DNA of 64,000 nt from Palsa-506 sp963836355 (lineage in GTDB: Bacteria > Actinomycetota > Actinomycetes > Streptosporangiales > Streptosporangiaceae), in assembly GCA_963836355.1 (NCBI GenBank), contig CAWIJO010000002.1, positions 1,178,001-1,242,000 of the forward strand, written 5' to 3'. Made by a program: the position numbers and the translations under genes. The notes under the pieces are model-generated. The model was given only the letters and a program-made list of their open reading frames with translations, made no database searches and was not told where the DNA came from. This document shows positions 35,692 through 44,597 of the stretch, piece by piece; positions within the stretch are counted from its first letter, which is position 1; every line of letters starts with the position of its first letter.

Positions 35692-37113
35692 ATGACTGAT
35701 CCTCCCTTCGGCTTCGGCCCCCCTGGCGGCCGTGGCGGCTCCGGCGACCCGGGCAGCGGGCCGCCAGGGCCCGGCGGGCCGCTCGGCGACCCGCAGCAGT
35801 TCGCGGACGCCCTACGGCAGTTCGCCGACCTGATGTCGTGGCAAGGCGGCCCGGTCAACTGGGATCTGGCCAAGAACGTGGCCCGCCAGACGGTCGCGGC
35901 CAAGGGTGATCCCAGCGTGCTTGAGGTCGAGCGGCAGAAGGTCATCGATGCCATCCGCGTCGCCGACCTCTGGCTGGAGGACGTCACTAGCTTTCCCACC
36001 GGGATCCGCGCCGCTGCGGCCTGGAGCCGCTCGGAGTGGGTGGAGGCGACCCTGCCGGTCTGGTCCAAGCTCTGCGATCCGATCGCCGCGCGGGCAGTCG
36101 ATGCGATGGGCGGACTGCTCACCGAGGCCCCGGACGAGCTTGGCGGCGAGCTGCCGCCGGAGCTGCGGTCGGCAATGACGTCGATGACCGGCGGCATGGC
36201 CGGGCTCGGCGCGCTAGGCGGCCTCGGCGAGATGATGCGCAGGATCGGCGGGATGATGGTGGGCGGCCAGACCGGCGCGGCCATCGGAGCGCTCGCTCGT
36301 GAGGTCGTCAGCTCGACCGACGTCGGGCTCCCGATCGGCCCGGAGGGAACGGCGGCACTGCTGCCGGCTGGCGTGGCTGACTTCGGCGCCGGGCTGTCGG
36401 TGGACCCGGATGCGGTCCGGCTGTTCCTGGCCATGCGCGAAGCCGCACACCACCGGCTGTTCGCACACGTTCCCTGGCTTCGCTCCCGGCTGCTCAGCGC
36501 CGTCGAGGACTACGCGGCGGGAATCACCGTCGACACGTCCGCACTACGCGAGGCGATGCCGCAGATCGACCCCGCGAATCCGGAAGCCCTGAACGATGCG
36601 CTGGCCGGGGCCGCGCTCTTCCAGCCGGAGGACTCCGAGCAGCAGAAGGCTGCCCTGGCCCGGCTGGAGACAGTGCTCGCGCTGGTCGAGGGCTGGGTCG
36701 CGACCGTGGTCGACGCGGTGGCCGCCAGTCGCCTGCCGCTGGCCAGTGCGCTCGGCGAGGCGATCAGGCGGCGCCGGGCCACTGGCGGCCCGGCCGAGCG
36801 GACCTTCGCCACGCTGGTCGGGCTCGAGCTGCGCCCGCGCAGGCTCAGGGAGGCCGCGGCAATCTGGCGCGGCCTCACCGAGGCCCGCGGCGTCCAGGGC
36901 AGGGATGCAGTCTGGGCTCATCCTGATCTGCTGCCGACCGCGGAGGACTTCGACGACCCGGACGGGTTCGTGACTGGCCGGCCCGAGCTGGATATCTCGG
37001 ATCTGGATCTGGGCAAGCCCGGCGCCAATGCAGGTCCGCCCGGCGAGCAGGCCGGTCCGCAGCCGCCGGAAGATGGCACGCCGCCAGCGGGCGGACCGCC
37101 ACCAGCGAGCTGA
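35692..37113 (+). CDS. Zinc-dependent metalloprotease, F420-associated (DUF2342 family)
   Basis: 473-aa protein of the actinobacterial family often annotated as coenzyme F420 biosynthesis-associated, equivalent to Rv3195. A Pro/Gly-rich N-terminus is followed by FADLMSWQGGPVNWDLAKNVAR, quoted here only for its WDLA core, then a Gly/Met-rich helix (TGGMAGLGALGGLGEMMRR). The metal-binding helix is FLAMREAAHHRLF, with the family's paired His. ATG at 35692 was preferred over the adjacent GTG because GAGAGG is at proper spacing. It is followed by the ThiF-like and ABC1 genes, matching the Rv3195-Rv3197 order. Confidence 0.85.
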   Translation: MTDPPFGFGPPGGRGGSGDPGSGPPGPGGPLGDPQQFADALRQFADLMSWQGGPVNWDLAKNVARQTVAAKGDPSVLEVERQKVIDAIRVADLWLEDVTSFPTGIRAAAAWSRSEWVEATLPVWSKLCDPIAARAVDAMGGLLTEAPDELGGELPPELRSAMTSMTGGMAGLGALGGLGEMMRRIGGMMVGGQTGAAIGALAREVVSSTDVGLPIGPEGTAALLPAGVADFGAGLSVDPDAVRLFLAMREAAHHRLFAHVPWLRSRLLSAVEDYAAGITVDTSALREAMPQIDPANPEALNDALAGAALFQPEDSEQQKAALARLETVLALVEGWVATVVDAVAASRLPLASALGEAIRRRRATGGPAERTFATLVGLELRPRRLREAAAIWRGLTEARGVQGRDAVWAHPDLLPTAEDFDDPDGFVTGRPELDISDLDLGKPGANAGPPGEQAGPQPPEDGTPPAGGPPPAS

Positions 37114-37224
37114 CCGCCACCAGGCAAGGGACCGTCACCAGCGGCGGGCTGCACAGCCGGAGGTGCCGGGTACCGCCTTGACCTTGGTGAGGCGCTAGTC
37201 GACGGCCTGCGGGTGACAATCTCC

Positions 37225-37275
37225 GGCCGCTTGGGCAGGTTCGCCGGTAAACCCGGCGAACCTGCCCAAGCGGCC
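37225..37275. terminator. Perfect 23-bp inverted repeat
   Basis: Arms 37225-37247 and 37253-37275 are perfectly complementary over 23 bases with a 5-base loop (TAAAC). It sits 112 bases after the Zn-protease stop and 33 bases before the ThiF-like GTG. There is no T-run in either direction. It may terminate transcription or act as an RNA structure or DNA element; the mid-sequence CCGGTAA-CCCGG resembles the 21629-21668 hairpin. Confidence 0.6.
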
Positions 37276-37308
37276 AGGAATGTCAGCACGACCTGTCATG
37301 CTCTGCAC

Positions 37309-38403
37309 GTGCGGCCAGCGCTCAAACTAGGTCTGATCCCGGTATGGCGGGATCGAGACACCCTGCAGATCGGCATTGACCCGCGCCGGGCCGTTGCGCT
37401 TACCGGGATGAGCGACGCGGGTTGTGTGATCGGCTTGCTCGACGGCAGCCGGGATCGCGCGCAGGTGATCGCGGCGGCGCGTGACCGAGGTGTCCCGGCG
37501 CAGCTGGCTGAGCGCGTGCTCACCCTGCTCGCAGCCGGCGGCGCCCTGGACGACTTTCCCGCCGGTACTTACCGGGCGCTGCCCCGGCAGTTGCGCACGC
37601 GGCTAGCGCCCGAGCTGGCCGCGGCATCTCTCGCGCACGGCGACGGTGACGGCGGTGCCAGAATCCTGGCCCGGCGGCGCGCCGCGTACATCGGCATCTA
37701 CGGCGGCGGCAGGCTCGGGTCAGGCATAGCCGACGTGCTGGCTGCAACCGGGATCGGCGAGGTAGCCAGCGCGGATGGCAGCGGACGGGAGCTAGCCACA
37801 GAGCGGGCCCGGGCCGGCCAGCCGCCGGGCCGGGCCGGGCCGGTGCCTGGCCGGGCCAGCCAACCGCCGGGACGGACGCCAAGCCGGGCAGGACGGACGC
37901 CAAGCCGGGCAGGACGGACGCCAGGCCAGCCAGGACGGACGCCAGGCATGGCGCTGGTGCCCAGGACCCGGCCTGATCTGGCTGTGCTGACCGGCACTCC
38001 TGACCGGGAACTCGCCGCCTGGCTGATGCGCGACCAGATACCGCACCTGGCCGCCTCGGCCGGTGAGGCCATCGGGGTGGTGGGCCCGCTGGTGTTGCCA
38101 GCCAGGTCGGCGTGCCTGCGCTGCCTTGACCTCACCAGGACTGACCGTGACCCGGCCTGGCCGCTGATCCTGGCACAGCTGGCAGGCCGGCAGCCTGATC
38201 CGCCTGCTTGCGACGCCGCGCTGGCCGCGGCGGTAGCTGCACAGGCTGCCGCCCAGGCGCTAGCCTTCATCGACCGGACGGATCGCCGGGCCGGGCCAGT
38301 GACCAACGGAACGCTGGAGCTCGTGCTGCCTTCGTGGCAGTGGCGCCGCCGGACCTGGCTGCCGCACCGGGATTGTGCATGTGGCAGGCGCCCCCTGGCA
38401 TAG
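37309..38403 (+). CDS. ThiF/E1-like family protein (Rv3196-like)
   Basis: 364-aa protein related to E1-like adenylyltransferases and to leader-binding proteins of TOMM clusters. It starts VRPALKLGLIPVWRDRDTLQIG and contains IGIYGGGRLGSGIADVLAATGI, a dinucleotide-type loop, and a C-terminal CLRCLDLTRTDRDP with a Cys pair. A tandem-repeat insertion rich in GRTPSRA (about residues 175-215) interrupts the fold. GTG at 37309 gives the family start; no strong ribosome-binding site is visible because the hairpin ends just upstream. Function is unknown. The ABC1 kinase gene follows within 16 bases. Confidence 0.75.
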   Translation: MRPALKLGLIPVWRDRDTLQIGIDPRRAVALTGMSDAGCVIGLLDGSRDRAQVIAAARDRGVPAQLAERVLTLLAAGGALDDFPAGTYRALPRQLRTRLAPELAAASLAHGDGDGGARILARRRAAYIGIYGGGRLGSGIADVLAATGIGEVASADGSGRELATERARAGQPPGRAGPVPGRASQPPGRTPSRAGRTPSRAGRTPGQPGRTPGMALVPRTRPDLAVLTGTPDRELAAWLMRDQIPHLAASAGEAIGVVGPLVLPARSACLRCLDLTRTDRDPAWPLILAQLAGRQPDPPACDAALAAAVAAQAAAQALAFIDRTDRRAGPVTNGTLELVLPSWQWRRRTWLPHRDCACGRRPLA

Positions 38404-38418
38404 CGGAGAATGGAGATC

Positions 38419-40043
38419 ATGAGCGATCTGCCCCGCAGGGCTGTCACCCGCACGGCGAAACTGGCCACGCTGCCGGCCGGGCTCGCGGGGCGTACCGCGC
38501 TGGGCCTTGGCAAGCGGCTGGGCGGCCGGCTGAGCTGGTGGCCCAGGAGATTCAGCAGCGGACAGCAGAGCAGATCTTCAGGGTCCTTGGCGAGCTCAAG
38601 GGCGGCGCGATGAAGCTCGGCCAGGCACTGTCGATATTCGAGGCCGCGCTGCCCGCGGAGATTGCCGGCCCATACCGGGCAACCCTGGCCAGGCTGCAGG
38701 AATCCGCGCCGCCACTGCCCGCCCGGACCGTGCACAAGGTCCTCGCCACCGACATGGGCGAGGACTGGCGGGACAGCTTCGCCGAGTTCGACGACCGGCC
38801 GGCGGCCGCGGCCTCGATCGGCCAGGTGCACCAGGGCGTCTGGAAAGATGGCCGCAAGGTTGCGGTCAAGATCCAGTATCCGGGCGCGGGCAAGGCGCTG
38901 ATCAGCGACTTTAACCAGCTAAGCCGGGTTGCACGGCTCTTCAGCGTGCTCATGCCCGGCCTGGACGCCAAGCCGCTCCTGGATGAGCTGCGGAACAGGG
39001 TGGCCGAGGAACTCGACTACCGGCTGGAAGCAGCCTCCCAGGAGGCCTTCGCCGTGGCCTACGCCGGCGACCCGGACATGTACGTGCCGCACGTCGTTGC
39101 CGCCACCGATCACGTGCTGGTCAGCGAATGGATGGACGGCACCCCGCTCGCGCGGATCATCGCCAGCGGCACGCGGGCCGAGCGGGACCGGGCAGGCGTG
39201 CTGATTGTCCGCTTCCTCTTCTCGGGGCCTGCCCGGGCCGGCCTGCTGCACGCCGATCCGCACCCGGGCAACTTCCGGCTGCTCGCCGATGGCCGGCTTG
39301 GCGTGCTCGACTTCGGCGCGGTCGACCGGCTGCCGGACGGCTTCCCGCCCTTCTTCGGCAAGCTGCTGCGGCTCATGCACGAGAACAATGACCTCGATGA
39401 GGTCGAAGACGAGCTCCGGGCACACGGATTCCTCCGCGAAGGCGTCAGCGTGGACCTGGCGGCGCTGCGTGCCTTCCTCGCCCCGCTGGCCGAGCCTTCC
39501 AAGGTCGAGTCATTCAAGTTCAGCCGCGAATGGCTGCGCGCCGAGGCGACGCGAGTCTCGGACATGCGCTCATCCAGCGTTGCGCGGCGGCTCAACCTGC
39601 CGCCCTCCTACGTCCTTATCCACCGGGTATCGACGGCGGGCGTGGGCGTGCTCTGCCAGCTCGGATGCGAAGGACCGTTCCGGGCCGAGGTGCTCCAGTG
39701 GATGCCGGGCTATACGGACCAGCCACGGCAAGTGCCACTTCGGCCGGCACCCGTCCAGCCGGCCGAACCGGCCGGGCTCGCCCGGCCGGCGGAACCGGCA
39801 CAGCCAGCGAAAGCGGCACCAGCCAAGATCACTCAGCCAGCCAACACCACTCAGCCAGCCAAGCTCGCGCACCCCGCGACGCCAGCCAAGCTCGCGCACC
39901 CCGCGACACCCGCGCACCAGGCAAAGACCATCCAGCCCGCCAAACCCGCGCACCAGGCTAAGTCCGCGCAGCCGACGAAGCCCGCCCAGCCGCCGGATGG
40001 CGGAAGTCCCGGGCCCCGGCTGAGCCGGGGCCCGGGACGATGA
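38419..40043 (+). CDS. ABC1/AarF (UbiB-like) kinase-family protein (frame broken near 38528)
   Basis: Atypical kinase of the ABC1/ADCK family, equivalent to mycobacterial Rv3197, which is linked to whiB7 and macrolide tolerance. The N-terminal MSDLPRRAVTRTAKLATLPA reads from ATG 38419 (GGAG upstream) to GLGKRLGGR. The rest of the protein (PAELVAQEIQQRTAEQIFRVLG, then KGGAMKLGQALS, AAASIGQVHQGV, VAVKIQYPG, LHADPHPGNF, VLDFGAVDRL) is in another frame. The break is at about 38520-38535, in the repeated GGCCGG stretch. An Ala/Pro/Lys tail of short repeats ends the protein. Core residues are otherwise intact, so a sequencing or recent indel error is likely. Confidence 0.85.
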
Positions 40044-40050
40044 CTCAGGG

Positions 40051-40248
40051 TCAGGCGTCCAGCTGCAATGCCAGCTCGGCGCGCAGTCGCACGGCTTCAG
40101 AATGTGCGCGAGCCAGATTCCGCTGGGCTCGCTCAGCCCGGCGCGAAGCCCTACTGAGTGCGCGCAACCGCCGAGCCTGACTTTGGGCCTGGGCCACTTC
40201 CTGCATTCCGCGTTGTCGTTCTACGGCTAGTTCATGAACCTGATACAT
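40051..40248 (-). CDS. Small coiled-coil protein of unknown function
   Basis: 65-aa, strongly helical, Arg/Glu/Gln/Ala-rich protein (MYQVHELAVERQRGMQEVAQ, then heptad-like ARRLRALSRASRRAERAQR). It converges on the ABC1 kinase gene and lies downstream of whiB7 on the same strand. The third-codon bias toward GC supports coding. I do not recognise the family. ATG at 40248 was chosen over GTG codons a few bases upstream. Confidence 0.55.
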   Translation of the reverse strand: MYQVHELAVERQRGMQEVAQAQSQARRLRALSRASRRAERAQRNLARAHSEAVRLRAELALQLDA

Positions 40249-40386
40249 CCTGCACACCACCGTTCTCGTCCCTGCCCAGCGACGGACTGGGCACTTCCTT
40301 GTGCTTGCTGGGTTGAGGCCGGGCCACGGCCTGACTCTCGCCAGGCGTCAGACCGGGCCATGACTCGCGCTCGCCGGACTGTCAGG

Positions 40387-40824
40387 TCAAGCCGCGACCT
40401 CTGTCTTCCGCGGACGCCCGCGCGGCCGCTTGCGCGGCACGATCTCGCCGCGCAAGAACAACTCGCCGCCCCAGACGCCCCAGGGCTCGCTACGCTCTAC
40501 CGCGCCAGACAGGCAGGCGATCCGTGCCGTGCAGCCCCGGCAGAGCGCCTTTGCACACTCCACGTCCTCCGGTGACTCGGCGAAGAACAGTTCTGGATCG
40601 TCCATGCACGGCAGGTCCTGACCGCTGACCAGCCCGGGCATCGTTACCGGACTTGCCATTGCCCCGGCCGACCGCGGATCGGGTCCGGTTCCGGCCGGAA
40701 CCGGAAATGGAGTCCCGGCCTGCGCGGCCAGCGGGCCCGTCCTGGTGATCACAGCCGCTCGCGCGACCTCTGCCTCGAACCCCGCCGGACCTTCCAACAC
40801 GGCGGTGGTGCCGGGCGATTGCAT
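40387..40824 (-). CDS. whiB7: WhiB7/WblC antibiotic-resistance regulator
   Basis: Fe-S WhiB-like activator with a C-terminal AT-hook, the defining feature of WhiB7: PRKRPRGRPRK ends the protein. The cysteines are in DLPCMDDPELFF and CRGCTARIAC, and the EPWGVWGGE turn binds the primary sigma factor in the family. The family controls inducible intrinsic resistance to ribosome-targeting drugs. An N-terminal extension of about 70 residues is unusually long. ATG at 40824, with AGAGGGG at good spacing, was chosen over TTG 40833. The upstream leader carries an uORF and terminator (40898-41257). Position beside the ABC1 gene, uvrD2 and mrx1 matches mycobacteria. Confidence 0.95.
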   Translation of the reverse strand: MQSPGTTAVLEGPAGFEAEVARAAVITRTGPLAAQAGTPFPVPAGTGPDPRSAGAMASPVTMPGLVSGQDLPCMDDPELFFAESPEDVECAKALCRGCTARIACLSGAVERSEPWGVWGGELFLRGEIVPRKRPRGRPRKTEVAA

Positions 40825-40897
40825 CGGTGCCAACCCCTCTCATCTGCTCGTCGAAGCGTCTCTCATGCGTCTGACAAAACGGTGGCCTCGCATGACA

Positions 40898-40930
40898 AAG
40901 GCCGCGGACCCTTTTCGGGTCCGCGGCCTT
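40898..40930 (-). terminator. Intrinsic terminator (attenuator) in the whiB7 leader
   Basis: Perfect 14-bp stem (arms 40898-40911 and 40917-40930) with a 5-base loop; in the minus-strand RNA it is followed by UUUGUC. It lies between the uORF stop (40952) and whiB7 (40824), the position expected of an attenuator. Confidence 0.85.
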
Positions 40931-40934
40931 GAGA

Positions 40935-40964
40935 GGATCAGGCCGGTCGTTCTAGACCGGATCC
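40935..40964 (-). promoter_or_regulatory. Hairpin across the uORF stop codon
   Basis: CCGGTC (40943-40948) pairs with GACCGG (40955-40960), extended by GGAT/ATCC outside a small bulge. The loop contains the uORF stop. This may form only when no ribosome is present. Confidence 0.5.
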
Positions 40965-41257
40965 CTCGCCGGATGCGGACCCAACGCACCACCAGTAACG
41001 GCGGCGCTGCGGGTCATGATCGGGTACTGCTTGCGGATGGACGGCTGCCCCTGCAGGAGCCCATGGACGGCTGGCTTACGGCCGAATCCGAGTGTGCTAG
41101 CACCCGAGATGGCGCGCGGGCGGGCACACCACAGGGCACCGCTGGGGAACTGGTGGACCGCATTCACACCGCCGGGCAGGAAGGCGCCCATGGCCGACCG
41201 AGAATCGGCCCCGCGCGTAGCGGCAGCAGCCGTGACGTCCGAGATCGAAGTAATCAT
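40952..41257 (-). CDS. whiB7 leader open reading frame (uORF), 101 codons
   Basis: Short ORF inside the whiB7 leader, starting at ATG 41257 behind a strong GGAAGGGGG site and ending at TAG 40952, 21 bases before the terminator stem. In other actinobacteria whiB7 is induced when antibiotics stall ribosomes on a leader ORF, preventing termination (family knowledge). The encoded sequence (MITSISDVTAAAATRGADSR...) has no recognised domain; a Trp-Cys, several Pro-Arg pairs and KQYPIM near the end may be stall points. Codon bias is weaker than in neighbours, consistent with a regulatory rather than a protein role. Its last codons contain GGGTCCGC (40975-40982 on the plus strand), complementary to the terminator 5' arm. 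Confidence 0.75.
   Translation of the reverse strand: MITSISDVTAAAATRGADSRSAMGAFLPGGVNAVHQFPSGALWCARPRAISGASTLGFGRKPAVHGLLQGQPSIRKQYPIMTRSAAVTGGALGPHPARDPV
40975..40982 (-). promoter_or_regulatory. Candidate antiterminator segment in the uORF tail
   Basis: GGGTCCGC in the minus-strand RNA is perfectly complementary to GCGGACCC inside the terminator's 5' arm. If ribosomes stall upstream this segment is free to pair and would block the terminator; if they reach the uORF end it is covered. Confidence 0.6.
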
Positions 41258-41307
41258 CCTGGGCACCCCCTTCCGAACAGCGTCAACAGGCCCGCGGACA
41301 TGGGTGC

Positions 41308-41336
41308 AGCCTACGTAGCCACGGCCAGCCGGGCAA
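41308..41336 (-). promoter_or_regulatory. whiB7 promoter
   Basis: On the minus strand TTGCCC (41331-41336), a 17-base spacer and TAGGCT (41308-41313). The predicted start near 41300 gives a leader of about 475 bases before whiB7. The -35 is directly preceded by AAAATGAG, the AT-rich context WhiB7 needs at its targets. Confidence 0.65.
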
Positions 41337-41340
41337 CTCA

Positions 41341-41386
41341 TTTTCTGGGGCTTTTTTTGCGGGTTTTCTGGGGCTTTTTTTGCGGG
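41341..41386. repeat. 23-bp tandem duplication of an A/T-tract element upstream of the whiB7 promoter
   Basis: Two exact 23-base units (41341-41363 and 41364-41386), each with a run of seven T and a TTTTCT on the plus strand. They are by far the most AT-rich bases in the region and start four bases upstream of the -35. They are candidate AT-hook (WhiB7) binding sites for auto-activation. Confidence 0.75.
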
Positions 41387-41397
41387 CTTGCGGCTGG

Positions 41398-42285
41398 TCA
41401 GCTCCGGCCCGGCGGAGCTGGCGTGCGCGCCGCGCTGCGGATCAGTCCCTCCTGGACCACGGACACCACAAGTTCGCCGCGGGAGGTGAATACCTCGCCG
41501 CGGGCCAGCCCTCGCGCCCCTGCTGTCACCGGCGAGTCTTGCGAGTACAGCAGCCAGCGGTCGGCGCGGAACGGCCGGTGGAACCAGATTGCGTGGTCCA
41601 GGCTGGCCCCGGTGGTCCGCCCGTCCGCCCAGGACAGCCCGTGCGCGAGCAGCACCGAGTCGAGCAGGGTCATGTCGGAGGCGTAGGTCATCATGCAGAC
41701 GTGCAACAGATGGTCATCCGGAAGCTCTCCGTTGGCCCGCAGCCAGACCAGGTTGCTGGTGGCGCGCAGCGAGGCGTCATGCTCGGCCTCGAAGGTCAGC
41801 GGCCCGATGTGGCGGATGTCGATCGGGTTGTCGCGGAAGAAATCATGGGCTTTCGGGCCGAAGAGCTTGCGCATCCGCTCGGCCGTCGGGGTGACGGACT
41901 CCGGCGGCGGGACGTCCGGCATCTCGATCGCGTGCGCCTCCCCGGGCTCCGGATGATGAAATGACGCGGACAGCGTAAAGATCGTTTTCCCGTGCTGGAC
42001 CGCGGATACCCGGCGGGTAGTGAACGACCGGCCATCACGGACCCGGTCCACCAGGTAGACGATCGGCACCGCGGGATCGCCAGGCCGGATGAAATAGGCG
42101 TGCAGGGAGTGCACCGGCCGGTCCGTCGGCACCGTGCGGCCGGCCGCGACCAGCGCCTGCCCCGCAACCTGGCCGCCGAAGACCCGCTGCCTGCGCTCGT
42201 TCGCCGGGCTGCGGCCACGGAAGATGTTGACCTCGATCTGCTCCAGGTCAAGGAGCGCGACGACTGCGTCCAGCGACTGGCTCAT
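41398..42285 (-). CDS. tesB: Acyl-CoA thioesterase II (TesB)
   Basis: 295-aa double-hotdog thioesterase. Recognisable parts are EVNIFRGRSPANERRQRVFGG, of which the FGGQVAGQALVAA core is diagnostic, then RPVHSLHAYFIRPGDP, SFTTRRVSAVQHG, SLDHAIWFHRPFRADRWLLY and the C-terminal GRGL-type segment ARGLARGEVF. The conserved Asp/Gln/Thr active-site triad regions (SLDHAIW, MTLLDSV) are present. The ATG at 42285 overlaps the uvrD2 stop (ATGA), so it is translated with uvrD2. It ends just before the whiB7 promoter region. Confidence 0.92.
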   Translation of the reverse strand: MSQSLDAVVALLDLEQIEVNIFRGRSPANERRQRVFGGQVAGQALVAAGRTVPTDRPVHSLHAYFIRPGDPAVPIVYLVDRVRDGRSFTTRRVSAVQHGKTIFTLSASFHHPEPGEAHAIEMPDVPPPESVTPTAERMRKLFGPKAHDFFRDNPIDIRHIGPLTFEAEHDASLRATSNLVWLRANGELPDDHLLHVCMMTYASDMTLLDSVLLAHGLSWADGRTTGASLDHAIWFHRPFRADRWLLYSQDSPVTAGARGLARGEVFTSRGELVVSVVQEGLIRSAARTPAPPGRS

Positions 42286-44478
42286 GATCCCACACCGCCT
42301 GACTCCGCTGATTCCGACTGGCCTGCCTGGCCAGGCGGGCCAGCCGGGCCAGCACACAGTGCGAGTATCGCGGCACCGTATCGGTCGAGTTTGACCGCGC
42401 CGACACCGGGGATGCCGGCCAGCTCGGCGGTGCTGGCCGGCCGCCGGTCGGCGATGACAGCTAGCGTCGCGTCAGAGCAGACGACGTACGCGGGCACGCC
42501 CTGCTCGCTCGCCGTTTCGCGCCGCCATTCCCGCAGCCGGAGGAACAGCGGGCTGCCGGGCGGGGCGGCCGGGCGGTCCTGCCCCGCCCGGCGCGACCTG
42601 TCCTGGCCGGCCCGGGCCGGCCGGGCCGCCGGCCGGACGCCGTCAAGGAACCTGGACGGCCGCCTGGTCCGGCGCCCGCCGGCCGACCTGGCCAGGGCCC
42701 AGGACAGGTGCACCCGCAGCCGGGCACGGGTCACGCCGACATAAAACAGCCGTCGTTCCTCCTCGATGGCCTCGCCGGTCTTCGCATAGATGATCGGCAG
42801 CGTCCCGTCCGTCAGGCCAGGCAGGAATACCGCGTCCCACTCAAGGCCCTTGGCCGCGTGCAGCGAGCCGAGGGTCACCCCATCGAGCGCCGGCGCCTGC
42901 CCGATCGCACTGCGGTCGGCGAGCTCGGCGGCCAGGTCGGCGAGCGACGCCTGCGGCGTGCGAGCGAAGAAATCCGTTGCCAGCTGCGCCAGTGCCTCGA
43001 GCGATTCCCAGCGTTCCCGCGCCTTGCCGCGGCCGGGCTGGCCCGTCCGGGGTCAGGCCCGCTCCGGACAGGATCGGGCGGACCTGGCCCGGCGGATCCT
43101 CCTGCGCCGAGGCGGACCTGGCCGCGGCCCGGAGCAGCGCCACTGCCTGCCGGACCTCGGCCCGGTCGAAGAAGCGCTCCGCGCCGCGCACGACGAAGGG
43201 CACGCCTGCCTCGCCGAGTGCCTGCTCATAGGCCGGCGTCTGGGCATTGGTGCGCAGCAGCACCGCGATCTCCCTGGCTGGCAGGCCGGCCTGGATGAGC
43301 GCGGCGGCCCGCTGCGCCACCGTTTGCGCCTCGGCGGGCTCGTCATCGAACTCATCGAACTGCGGTTCCGGCCCAGCTGCCTGCTGCGCGATCAGCGCCG
43401 CGCCCGGCCTTGGCCTGGTGAGTCTCGCCAGCAGGCCGCTCGCCTGAGTACTGCCAGTCATTCCGCTGACGCGGTTGGCCAGCGCGACTACCTGCGGCGT
43501 GGACCGGTAGTTCCGGACCAGCCTGATGACCGCGGCAGCCGGGTACTCGGCGGCGAATCCGGTCAGGAACGCCGATGTCGCACCGGTGAACGAGTAGATG
43601 GTCTGGCGGGGGTCGCCGACCACGCAGACGTCATCGGAGCCGCCAAGCCAGACATCGAGCAGCAGCTTCTGCAGCGGGTTGACGTCCTGGTACTCATCTA
43701 CTACGAAGTACGAGTACCGGCTCCTGACCTGCGCGGCAGCCACCGGGTTGTCAGCCAGCATCGCGGCGGTCAGCTCGAGGACCGATTCGAAGTCCACCAG
43801 ATGACGTTCCCTGCGCAGTGCCTCGTAGCCGGCATAAAGCCGGGCGAGGGAGACTGGGCTGAACGGCCCCGTTCTACCTGATCTTGAGCTTGCTTTCGGG
43901 TAGTCATCCGGGCGCACCTGGCTGACCTTTGCCCACTCGATCTCCGCAGTGGCGTCGCGCAGCTCGGACAGGCCAGCCGACAGCCGCTGGCCGCGGGCTG
44001 CCTCGGCGACGAGGCTGATCTTCGATTCGAGCACCCGCGGGGGGTGGCCGCCGACGGTCGAAGGCCAGAAATGATTGAGCTGGCGGAGTGCCGCTGCGTG
44101 GAAGGTCAGCGCCTGTACGCGTTCCATCCCGGTACCGGATACCGCCGTGGTGCCGAGCTGGCGGAGCCGCCCGCGCAGCTCGCCAGCAGCGCGGGTGGTA
44201 AAGGTCACCGCCAGCACTCTGCCCGGATCGACAACGCCGGTCGCGACCGCATAGGCGATGCGGTGCACCACCGCGCGGGTCTTGCCGGTGCCCGCGCCGG
44301 CCAGCACGCAGACCGGCCCGCGGCTGGCGAGCGCGACCTCTCGCTGCTCCGGATCGAGCGACGCGAGCACGGCTTCCGGCCCGGTAGCGCCGACCTGCCG
44401 GGCGGGGCCAGCCAGCCCGGCGGGCACCGGCGCCGGGGCCGCGGGGCCGGTGAGCACCGCGCCATCCGGGGTCTCCAC
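42282..44478 (-). CDS. uvrD2: ATP-dependent DNA helicase UvrD2 (frame broken near 43035)
   Basis: SF1A helicase with a C-terminal HRDC domain, essential in mycobacteria. The first part (from GTG 44478 behind an ideal GGAGG) has Walker A GAGTGKTRAVVHRI, FTTRAAGELRGRLR, Walker B VDEYQDVNPLQ, GDPRQTIYSFTGA and RNYRSTPQVV. The frame then breaks near 43035 in a GGGCC-rich stretch; the continuation (KARERWESLEALAQLATDFF, then SLHAAKGLEWDAVFLPGLTDG, VGVTRAR) is one frame over and ends in the HRDC segment at 42282. All motifs are present when the two parts are joined, so an indel error is likely. A divergent spacer separates it from mrx1. Confidence 0.88.
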
Positions 44479-44597
44479 GGCGCACCTCCTCGTCTGGGCC
44501 ATCCTTGCGTATCGCACTGACGCTCGCGGGAATCCGGCGGCAAGATAGGGCGTTACTGCACTCGGCAGCACCGAGCTGCGGAAGGAGCTGACGCCAG

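Noticed and set aside
41141..41397. Separate small gene or lantibiotic-type precursor upstream of whiB7
   Set aside because: The ORF with its terminator fits a whiB7 leader uORF better; no modification genes are near.
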